Positions 55,194 to 64,000 of a DNA stretch of 64,000 nt are shown piece by piece. The stretch is from Ruegeria sp. HKCCSA071 (GTDB taxonomy: Bacteria > Pseudomonadota > Alphaproteobacteria > Rhodobacterales > Rhodobacteraceae), in assembly GCF_017872555.1 (NCBI RefSeq), contig NZ_JAEDOX010000001.1, positions 558,001-622,000 on the forward strand, in the 5' to 3' direction. Made by a program: the position numbers and the translations under genes. The notes beneath the pieces are model-generated. The model saw only the letters and a program-made list of their open reading frames with translations. It searched no databases and was not told the DNA's origin. The number at the start of each line of letters is the position of its first letter. Positions within the stretch are counted from its first letter, which is position 1.

Positions 55194-55979
55194 ATGGCAA
55201 TTCTGGAACGTAACGACACCGGCGCTGTTGCACGGCTAACAATGAACGCCCCAGAGCGGCTGAACGCGCTGAGTGACGAGATGCTGTCGGCGCTTCAGGC
55301 TGAACTGGACACGTTGCGTGAAGACACGTCGATCCGGGCAGTGATCCTGGCGGGTCAGGGCAAGGCATTTTGCGCTGGCCACGATCTGAAACAGATGACG
55401 GCCGGACGCCAGTCCGAAGATGGTGGCAAAGCTTATTTCAATGACCTGTTTTCGCGCTGCGCGAAGGTGATGATGTCAATCCAGTCCCTGCCCCAGCCCG
55501 TCATCGCACAGGTCCACGGCATTGCAACCGCCGCCGGGTGTCAGTTGGTGGCCACCTGTGACATGGCCGTCGCCGCCGAAGACACGCGGTTTGGAGTGAA
55601 CGGCGTTAATATCGGCTTATTCTGCTCCACCCCAATGGTGGCCCTCAGCCGCAATATCCCCAGAAAGCAGGCATTTGAGATGCTGACAACAGGAGACTTC
55701 ATATCAGCCGAACGTGCTGCCGATTTGGGTTTGGTCAACCGCGTTGTCCCGATGACGCATCTTGAACAAGAAGCCAATGCGCTTGCAGAACAGGTTGCCT
55801 CCAAGCTAGGAGCCGCCGTCAAGATAGGCAAAGAGGCGTTTTATCAACAGCTTCTGATGCCGCTGGATCAGGCCTATGACTATACCGGCGACGTCATGGC
55901 GCAGAACATGCTGTACCGGGATACCGAAGAAGGCATTTCAGCCTTTATCGAAAAACGTCCCCCAAATTGGTCCCAATAA
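55194..55979 (+). CDS. enoyl-CoA hydratase/isomerase-family protein (ECHDC3-like), catalytic glutamates missing
   Basis: 261 residues from the ATG at 55194 (GGAGGG upstream). Crotonase fold: FCAGHDLKQM oxyanion strand, HGIATAAGCQLVATCDMAVAAE, GVNIGLFCSTPMVALSR, and AERAADLGLVNRVVP. At the two positions where true hydratases carry Glu (in the GGGCE and PEVG motifs), this protein has Gln (GCQL) and Asn/Gly (GVNGVN). It therefore looks like the ECHDC3 subgroup and is unlikely to hydrate enoyl-CoA by the usual mechanism. Confidence 0.88.
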   Translation: MAILERNDTGAVARLTMNAPERLNALSDEMLSALQAELDTLREDTSIRAVILAGQGKAFCAGHDLKQMTAGRQSEDGGKAYFNDLFSRCAKVMMSIQSLPQPVIAQVHGIATAAGCQLVATCDMAVAAEDTRFGVNGVNIGLFCSTPMVALSRNIPRKQAFEMLTTGDFISAERAADLGLVNRVVPMTHLEQEANALAEQVASKLGAAVKIGKEAFYQQLLMPLDQAYDYTGDVMAQNMLYRDTEEGISAFIEKRPPNWSQ

Positions 55980-56033
55980 AGCAATTGTTTTGCACATTTT
56001 TCGCCACTGTTTTGAATTTTGCACTTTTCAAAA

Positions 56034-56156
56034 GGGCGACTCTGTGGCAAAGCTGGGTCGAGGCCAAGGCCTCAGGACACTTTTGGGTCGCCGTGGGCGG
56101 AAGGTCCCTCCAGCTGGTCTCTCTCACCAGCGCTGACAATCCCGCAGCGGCGACCC
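56034..56156. other. structured intergenic region before trmFO, possible small RNA or leader
   Basis: In the 255-nt gap between two plus-strand genes: a 9-bp perfect stem GGGTCGCCG (56085-56093) / CGGCGACCC (56148-56156) enclosing hairpin GCTGGT-CTCTCTC-ACCAGC (56113-56131); GAGGCC-AA-GGCCTC at 56060-56073; and GGCGAC at 56035-56040, which could instead pair with GTCGCC at 56087-56092. No convincing ORF. Two TTTTGCAC copies lie upstream at 55989 and 56017. Confidence 0.4.
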
Positions 56157-56234
56157 CAAGACCCCTTTCATAAAATTCGCCAAACTGCTTTGCCTCAGTT
56201 GCGCCCGATTGTGGTCTGCCCTATGTGGCATCGC

Positions 56235-57575
56235 ATGACACAAGTTTTGCATATTGTAGGCGGCGGCATGGCCGGGTCAGAAGCTGCCTGGCAAGCTGCT
56301 GAAATGGGCGTGGATGTTGTGATTCACGAAATGCGTCCGACCATCGGCACCTTTGCACACCAGACCGGCAACCTGGCGGAAATGGTGTGCTCGAACTCGT
56401 TCCGTTCGGATGATGATGAGCAGAACGCAGTGGGCCTGCTGCATTGGGAAATGCGCGCCGCCAATGGGTTGATCATGACAACAGCCGATGAACACCGCTT
56501 GCCAGCCGGTGGCGCTCTGGCTGTGGATCGTGACCCGTTTGCAGAAAGTGTGACTGCAAAACTTCGCGCCCATCCGCGCGTGACGGTAACCGACGAAGAA
56601 GTAACGACCCTGCCCGACCAAGGTCAGTGGGTCTTTGCGACCGGTCCCCTGACGTCGTCCGCGCTGGGTCAGGCCATCCAGGCCGAGACAGGGTCTGACG
56701 CACTTGCCTTTTTCGACGCCATCGCACCGATCGTCTATGCCGAGAGCATCGACATGAGCAAAGCGTGGATGCAATCACGCTACGACAAGGGCGAGACTGA
56801 AGAAGAGCGGACAGCCTATCTGAACTGTCCGATGGACCGGGATCAGTACGAAGCCTTCATAGATGCGCTTCTGGCAGCAGATAAAACCGAATTTCACGAA
56901 GGAGAGACAGCAGGTTACTTTGACGGCTGTCTACCCATCGAGGTTATGGCCGAACGCGGTCGCGAAACGCTGCGCCATGGTCCGATGAAACCGGTCGGGC
57001 TGACCAACCCGCATGAGCCCAATGTGAAACCGCATGCAGTGGTGCAGCTGCGCCGTGATAACGCGTTGGGCACCTTGTTCAACATCGTGGGTTTCCAGAC
57101 CAAGATGAAGTATGGCGCCCAGACCGACGTGTTCCGAATGATCCCGGGTTTGGAAAATGCCAGCTTTGCCCGGTTGGGCGGCATCCACCGCAACACGTTC
57201 ATCAACTCTCCCACGCTTTTGGATTCGCAAATGCGGTTGAAATCCAAACCCAACATCCGGTTTGCCGGACAGATCACGGGCGTCGAAGGCTATGTAGAAA
57301 GCGCCGCGATGGGGTTGCTGGCTGGTCGGCTTGCCGCTGCTCAGATTTTGGGGCGTGACCTGCCAACCGTTCCGCAAGACAGCGCAATGGGTGCTTTGAT
57401 CCATCACATTACGGGCGGTGCCGAGGCCAAGACCTTTCAGCCGATGAACGTGAATTTCGGCCTGTTTCGCCCCGTGGATGGTCTGAAAGGCGGTCGTCGG
57501 GGTCGTAAAGACCGGTACAAGGCCTATACCGACCGGGCCAAAGCTGAATGGAGTACCTGGTTGGAACATTGCTGA
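56235..57575 (+). CDS. trmFO: methylenetetrahydrofolate-tRNA (uracil-54-C5)-methyltransferase TrmFO
   Basis: 446 residues from the ATG at 56235; an in-frame ATG at 56223 is possible, and neither has a clear ribosome site. FAD-binding motif [18 protein letters not shown], then [19 protein letters not shown] (with the catalytic-region cysteine), [15 protein letters not shown] with the second conserved cysteine, and the end [16 protein letters not shown]. It methylates U54 of tRNA using methylene-THF and FADH2, the folate-dependent alternative to TrmA. Confidence 0.96.
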   Translation: MTQVLHIVGGGMAGSEAAWQAAEMGVDVVIHEMRPTIGTFAHQTGNLAEMVCSNSFRSDDDEQNAVGLLHWEMRAANGLIMTTADEHRLPAGGALAVDRDPFAESVTAKLRAHPRVTVTDEEVTTLPDQGQWVFATGPLTSSALGQAIQAETGSDALAFFDAIAPIVYAESIDMSKAWMQSRYDKGETEEERTAYLNCPMDRDQYEAFIDALLAADKTEFHEGETAGYFDGCLPIEVMAERGRETLRHGPMKPVGLTNPHEPNVKPHAVVQLRRDNALGTLFNIVGFQTKMKYGAQTDVFRMIPGLENASFARLGGIHRNTFINSPTLLDSQMRLKSKPNIRFAGQITGVEGYVESAAMGLLAGRLAAAQILGRDLPTVPQDSAMGALIHHITGGAEAKTFQPMNVNFGLFRPVDGLKGGRRGRKDRYKAYTDRAKAEWSTWLEHC

Positions 57576-57612
57576 CTGGACGCGTAATGCGGTCTCGGCC
57601 TAGCATGCTGGA

Positions 57613-58227
57613 ATGAACGACACGTTTCTGAACAGCACATACAACCTCAGCACGCCTGAAGCGACTGAAGCGCACTATCAGAACTGGGCTGCGACCTATG
57701 AAAAGGAAGTTGGTGAACACGGTTACGCCACGCCGGGCCGTGTAGCAGCGGCTTTGTGGTCGTTCGCGCCAAGGCCGCAGACCCCAATTCTGGATTATGG
57801 CTGCGGCACCGGGTTGTCGGGGCTTGCCCTGCGCGCTGTTGGTTTTGAGGTCATCGACGGGATGGACCCAACAGAGAACATGCTTCAGGAAGCCGCCAGC
57901 AAAGGCGTTTATCGAACTCTGACCGGATTCGATATCGCCAAGCCCGCTCCGTTGAAGCGTGGGGAATACACGATGATCACTGCCATAGGAGTGATCGGAA
58001 AAGGTGCTGCCCCGCCCGAGACACTGGATCTGCTGATGCACGCACTGCCCAAGGGTGGTTTGCTTGGCTTTTCGCTGAACGATCATGCGTTGGCGGACTA
58101 TAAATTCACCTGCCGTCTGACGGATTGGGTCGACATGGGGGCCGCACGTTTGTTATTTCGCGAACACGGCCCCCACCTGCCCGGTATCAACCTTAACTCT
58201 GACGTGTATGTATTAGAAAAAGCGTGA
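57613..58227 (+). CDS. class I SAM-dependent methyltransferase
   Basis: 204 residues. Motif I ILDYGCGTGLSGLALRAVG (residues 59-77), acidic end of the second strand in VIDGMDPTENML, and a motif III-like LPKGGLLGFSLND. UbiE/TPR-methyltransferase-like group; the substrate is not evident. It starts 37 nt after trmFO and its stop overlaps the GTG start of gluQ, so the three genes may form one unit concerned with tRNA, but a tRNA substrate is only a guess. Confidence 0.88.
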   Translation: MNDTFLNSTYNLSTPEATEAHYQNWAATYEKEVGEHGYATPGRVAAALWSFAPRPQTPILDYGCGTGLSGLALRAVGFEVIDGMDPTENMLQEAASKGVYRTLTGFDIAKPAPLKRGEYTMITAIGVIGKGAAPPETLDLLMHALPKGGLLGFSLNDHALADYKFTCRLTDWVDMGAARLLFREHGPHLPGINLNSDVYVLEKA

Positions 58228-59105
58228 CTCTCGTAACGCGCTTTGCGCCATCCCCAACAGGCCCCCTTCACCTTGGGCACGCATATTCTGCGTTGGTTGC
58301 CAGCGATCGTGCTGCTTCTGAAAACGGCCGGTTCTTGCTGCGAATTGAGGATATCGATCAATCCCGCTCGCGGCAGCTATGGGAGGATCAGATATACAGC
58401 GACCTCAGATGGTTGGGGCTGACATGGCCGGAACCAGTGATGCGCCAATCGGATCGTATGGGCGTTTACCAAAAGGCGCTGGATCAGCTATGGGCGCAGG
58501 GTCTTTTGTATCCATGCACGTGTAATCGCAAAGATATCGCCGCTGCAACCAGTGCGCCGCAGGAAGGCGCGCCGATGCTTGGACCCGATGGGCTTGTTTA
58601 CCCCGGAACCTGTCAAAAAAGGTTTGCTGGCAAAGATTTATCGAAACTTCCTCGTCCAACTCAGGATCCGTTGCGATTGGACGTGGTCAAGGCGTGTCAG
58701 GCGGTCCGCAACCCCGACAGGTATCGGTTTCTTGAGCTGGGTTCGGGTCCGGGCGGCGAAACCGGCATTATCACTTTCACGCCTGATGAGTTGATAACCA
58801 CCATAGGTGATGTTGTTCTGTCCCGCCGTGACATGGGGACGTCGTATCATTTGTCCGTCGTTCTTGACGATGCTGCTCAGGGCGTAACACAGGTGGTTCG
58901 AGGACGGGACCTGTTTGACGCGACCCGCATCCACGTTCTTTTGCAGGCGTTACTGAACCTGCCGACACCTGAGTATTTCCACCATGATCTGATCCGCGAT
59001 GGTGCAGGCAAACGGCTGGCCAAACGCGACGATGCCCGCGCGATTTCAAAATACCGGGCCGAAGGAGCCAGCCCCGACGACATTCGCCGAATGGTTGGGC
59101 TTTGA
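58224..59105 (+). CDS. gluQ: glutamyl-Q tRNA(Asp) synthetase, GTG start
   Basis: 293 residues. Truncated class I GluRS paralogue lacking the anticodon-binding domain. RFAPSPTGPLHLGHAYSALVAS carries the HIGH-like HLGH; zinc site C-x-C (CTCNRKD) with Y-x3-C (YPGTC); GDVVLSRRDMGTSYHLSVVLDD; KMSKS counterpart KRLAKRDDA. It attaches glutamate to queuosine-34 of tRNA-Asp. The GTG start overlaps the methyltransferase stop (GTGA). Convergent with hisI, 3 nt between stops. Confidence 0.94.
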   Translation: MTLVTRFAPSPTGPLHLGHAYSALVASDRAASENGRFLLRIEDIDQSRSRQLWEDQIYSDLRWLGLTWPEPVMRQSDRMGVYQKALDQLWAQGLLYPCTCNRKDIAAATSAPQEGAPMLGPDGLVYPGTCQKRFAGKDLSKLPRPTQDPLRLDVVKACQAVRNPDRYRFLELGSGPGGETGIITFTPDELITTIGDVVLSRRDMGTSYHLSVVLDDAAQGVTQVVRGRDLFDATRIHVLLQALLNLPTPEYFHHDLIRDGAGKRLAKRDDARAISKYRAEGASPDDIRRMVGL

Positions 59106-59108
59106 CCC

Positions 59109-59480
59109 CTACTCCATTGGCGCCATCAGTTCAGTTTCGATCCCATCCCGAACGGCGGTAAAAAAACAGGTTCGTCGGTTAGTATGGCAGGCTGCACCGG
59201 TTTGACGGACCAGAACCAATAGGCAGTCCCGGTCGCAATCGATCCGGAAATCCACCAATTCCTGCACATGGCCCGAGGTTTCGCCCTTGATCCAGAAGGC
59301 CTGCCGCGAGCGCGACCAATAGGTTACCCGCCCGGTTTCAAGGGTCTTCTCAACCGACTGCACATTCATCCAGGCCATCATCAGAACTTCGCCTGATGTT
59401 TCATCCTGCACAATCGCCGGGATCAGACCCGCCTCATTAAATCTCAAGGTAGAGGGATCAAACACGACTGGGTCAGACAT
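59109..59480 (-). CDS. hisI: phosphoribosyl-AMP cyclohydrolase
   Basis: 123 residues from the ATG at 59480 (AAGG upstream). Stand-alone HisI without the HisE domain: LMMAWMN, TYWSRSRQAFWIKGETSGH, DCDRDCLLVLVRQTGAACHTN with the zinc and magnesium ligands Asp-x-Asp and the Cys residues. Opens the purine ring in step three of histidine synthesis. Not clustered with other his genes here. Confidence 0.96.
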   Translation of the reverse strand: MSDPVVFDPSTLRFNEAGLIPAIVQDETSGEVLMMAWMNVQSVEKTLETGRVTYWSRSRQAFWIKGETSGHVQELVDFRIDCDRDCLLVLVRQTGAACHTNRRTCFFTAVRDGIETELMAPME

Positions 59481-59546
59481 CTTAAAAACCTTTTGCAACC
59501 GGTGGGCTGGCCACTATGTATGGGTAACACACGACGAGGGAAAGCC

Positions 59547-59999
59547 ATGAGCGGCGAGAACGACCTGATTAAGCTGTACTCCGGGCGCATTCTGGCGCTG
59601 GCTGCGGATATTCCGTATCTTGAACGACTGGAAGATCCCGATGCAACTGTTAAGAAACGCTCGCCTTTATGCGGATCGACTGTAACTGTCGACATCAAGG
59701 TTCGCGACGGTCAGATCAGTGCCTTTGGTCAGGACGTCAAGGCCTGTGCTTTGGGGCAAGCGTCCGCCTCGGTCGTCGGAGATGCAATAATTGGCGCGTC
59801 GCGGGCGCAGGTCGAAGCTGCGCGCGACCAGTTGGCGGCCATGCTCAAGACTGGTGGCCCCGCACCTGATGCGCCGTTTGACGGCCTTGAAGTGCTTATG
59901 CCCGCACGGGATTATAAGAACCGCCACGCGTCGATCCTGCTGGTTCTGGATGCCGCGGCTGAGGCTATGGCGCAGGCTGAACAGGCAAACTGCGCCTGA
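59547..59999 (+). CDS. IscU/NifU N-terminal-like Fe-S scaffold family protein lacking the third cysteine
   Basis: 150 residues from the ATG at 59547 (GAGGG upstream). IscU-like fold: LYSGRILALAADIPYLERL opening, first ligand cysteine in SPLCGSTV, second in KACALGQASASV, and a PARDYKNRHASILLVLDA helix where IscU/SufU have the third cysteine (usually K/R-C-A); here it is RHAS. The only other cysteine is the penultimate-but-one residue (NCA). Role in Fe-S assembly is therefore uncertain. Divergent from hisI, 66 nt between starts. Confidence 0.85.
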   Translation: MSGENDLIKLYSGRILALAADIPYLERLEDPDATVKKRSPLCGSTVTVDIKVRDGQISAFGQDVKACALGQASASVVGDAIIGASRAQVEAARDQLAAMLKTGGPAPDAPFDGLEVLMPARDYKNRHASILLVLDAAAEAMAQAEQANCA

Positions 60000-60057
60000 T
60001 TATAGCTATTTGGCGTAAAGCCGTTTACCCTCTGCCCAGATTTCAGGAGGGATGGGT

Positions 60058-60696
60058 TTGAATAATTTGCTCGAGCATTTCGTGACGCTTTGGGTCGTTA
60101 TCGACCCGATTGGAACAATTCCCGTTTTCATTGCCGTTACGGCCGGATTGGACGCGACAGGCCGACGGCGGACAGCGCTGTTAGCAGCCGTGATAAGTGC
60201 TGCCGTATTGCTGTTCTTCCTAGTATTTGGTCAGGTGCTGATTGAAGCGCTGGATATCGGGCTGAATTCGTTTCAAGTCGCTGGCGGCATTATCCTGTTT
60301 CTTTTTGCCCTGACGATGATCTTTGGTGAGAGCAAACAAGAGGTTGAACAAAGGCAAGCCGAAGAAGATCGTGAAGACGCGTATCACCAGCAGAACCCCG
60401 CGATCTTCCCGCTTGCCGTGCCTTCACTGGCATCCCCCGGCGTAATGCTGGCAATCGTTATCCTGACAGACAACCACCGCTACAGTATTGCAGATCAGGG
60501 TATCACAGCGCTTGTCATGCTTTCTGTATTGCTGGTTGCGTTTGTGCTGATGCTATTGGCCGAGCCCATCATTCGGCTGATCGGTCATTCAGGCGCGGCC
60601 ATCATCAGCCGTGTCATGGGCATGATCTTGGCCTCGGTTGCTGCCAACTCAGTCCTGTCCGCGCTGTTGGAAATCTTCAAAACCGGCCAGTTGTAA
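60058..60696 (+). CDS. MarC-family integral membrane protein, probable TTG start
   Basis: 212 residues, six likely membrane helices. MarC/UPF0056 motifs: FVTLWVVIDPIGTIPVFIAV near the N-terminus, FQVAGGIILFLFALTMIFG, PLAVPSLASPGVMLAIVIL. Function unknown; the family was named for a locus near marRAB but is not itself tied to resistance. The ATG at 60052 is only 1 nt after AGGAGG, whereas a TTG two codons later (60058) has ideal 7-nt spacing, so TTG is the preferred start. Confidence 0.88.
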   Translation: MNNLLEHFVTLWVVIDPIGTIPVFIAVTAGLDATGRRRTALLAAVISAAVLLFFLVFGQVLIEALDIGLNSFQVAGGIILFLFALTMIFGESKQEVEQRQAEEDREDAYHQQNPAIFPLAVPSLASPGVMLAIVILTDNHRYSIADQGITALVMLSVLLVAFVLMLLAEPIIRLIGHSGAAIISRVMGMILASVAANSVLSALLEIFKTGQL

Positions 60697-60735
60697 AAAA
60701 AAGCCGCCGCGCTTTCCGGGCGAAAGGGCGGCGGC
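60695..60735 (-). terminator. strong intrinsic terminator on the minus strand
   Basis: Arms 60703-60716 and 60722-60735 (GCCGCCGCGCTTTC / GAAAGGGCGGCGGC) give a 14-bp stem with one mismatch and a 5-nt loop; on the minus strand it runs into eight T. It faces the small SOS-type gene, whose stop is 146 nt upstream of it. Confidence 0.8.
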
Positions 60736-60881
60736 AGGTATTGCGTGTCTCGCGTGGGGTCCGGTGTACCGCGCGGGGCCGAGGCATGGCCCCTCAAGGG
60801 GTTTGGGACAGGCAGGTCACCCTTGACTGAAATGGGGATGACAGCGCGGATATTTCGGCACGAGATCGCAGGCAGAAAGGC

Positions 60882-61004
60882 TTAGAAACCAACCGGCAGG
60901 TGAAGGGCCACCATCAGCATCACGACCAAAGACACCACGCCAACGGCATCCTGCAGGATAGTCGATTGCGCGCGGCAGAAAGCGGTCTTGATCTGGGTCA
61001 GCAT
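60882..61004 (-). CDS. 40-residue single-pass membrane protein with LexA-type operator
   Basis: Starts at the ATG at 61004, preceded by GGAGGTGA at 5-6 nt, one of the best ribosome sites in the window. Residues 1-19 are amphipathic and weakly basic (MLTQIKTAFCRAQSTILQD), residues 20-38 a single hydrophobic helix ending HLPVGF. No family name known to me, though close relatives seem common in this bacterial group from memory. A GTTC-N7-GTTC box lies 71-85 nt upstream. Size, topology and operator recall SOS-induced division inhibitors such as Caulobacter SidA; this is inference. The 3' untranslated part of about 147 nt before the terminator is long for so small a gene. Confidence 0.75.
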   Translation of the reverse strand: MLTQIKTAFCRAQSTILQDAVGVVSLVVMLMVALHLPVGF

Positions 61005-61074
61005 AGGGTCACCTCCGGTCAGAGTTTTAATCCTTTGTTGACCTTTTGTTCTCATATTTCCAAGCGCAGGTAAA

Positions 61075-61089
61075 GAACTTTTTGAGAAC
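61075..61089 (-). promoter_or_regulatory. LexA (SOS) box GTTC-N7-GTTC
   Basis: Reading toward the small gene: GTTCTCAAAAAGTTC, an exact match to the alphaproteobacterial LexA direct repeat. Two more GTTC units follow upstream at 61096-61099 and 61106-61109, with 10-bp period. The inner GTTC would overlap a -35 element if TATGAG/AATATG near 61050 is the -10, as expected for repression. Confidence 0.7.
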
Positions 61090-61116
61090 ATTTGTGAACT
61101 TTAGGGAACGTTGCAG

Positions 61117-64000
<2,884 letters not shown>

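Noticed and set aside
56019..56234. N-terminal extension of TrmFO (72 extra residues in frame)
   Set aside because: The extra stretch lacks family similarity and covers the structured intergenic region; TrmFO proteins start at the FAD motif near 56235.

Overview
The window looks like chromosomal DNA of a marine alphaproteobacterium of the Rhodobacteraceae (Roseobacter group; Ruegeria- or Phaeobacter-like). The grounds are: a ChpT histidine phosphotransferase gene, an ornithine-lipid olsB-olsA pair, DUF1127 and DUF3553 small proteins, long PstC/PstA proteins, a ribosomal protein L21 with an added C-terminal domain, an alphaproteobacterial LexA-type operator (GTTC-N7-GTTC) and a CtrA-type site (TTAA-N7-TTAA). 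Taxonomy is inference from gene content; no rRNA is present. Most of the window is ordinary core and metabolic genome; no prophage, CRISPR array, insertion sequence or conjugative element was seen.

Layout. 1-1.4 kb: 3' end of a HerA-like DUF853 ATPase and a small lipoprotein. 1.5-8.0 kb (minus strand): a branched-chain-amino-acid-type ABC transporter (binding protein, LivG, LivF, then LivH, LivM), split by two small secreted-protein genes and a terminator. 8.2-12.6 kb: PQQ-type sugar dehydrogenase, GlxA-like regulator, class II DAHP synthase and a PAS_5 protein downstream of a perfect CtrA-type site. 12.8-22.3 kb: yicC-gmk-gamma carbonic anhydrase, then the phosphate regulon phoR-pstSCAB-phoU-phoB with a double Pho box before pstS. 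22.5-30.6 kb: lipid and carbonyl metabolism (two SDRs, TesB, serine hydrolase, isomerase, phosphotransferase, quinone oxidoreductase), then aroQ overlapped by a solo LuxR-type regulator.

30.9-43.0 kb: translation and growth genes (rpsB-tsf, rplU-rpmA, obgE-proB-proA), olsBA, DUF3553, chpT, a GNAT/LysE pair, two tandem DUF2059 secreted proteins and tRNA-Ser(CGA). 43.3-51.7 kb: an Ala/Gln/Glu-rich repeat protein, an MDR oxidoreductase, and a second Liv-type ABC transporter operon that contains an acyl-CoA synthetase, so it probably imports and activates a carboxylic acid. 51.8-60.7 kb: rplM-rpsI, a MocR-type regulator divergent from a DUF1127 gene, acyl-CoA enzymes, trmFO preceded by a structured leader, a methyltransferase, gluQ, hisI, an IscU-like protein lacking the third ligand cysteine, and a MarC-family protein. 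60.7-64 kb: a 40-residue membrane protein behind a perfect LexA-type box, then recG and the 3' end of ligA.

The best candidate for something undescribed is the 40-residue, apparently SOS-controlled membrane protein at 60882-61004. By size, topology and operator it resembles SOS-induced small division inhibitors such as Caulobacter SidA, but that link is inference.
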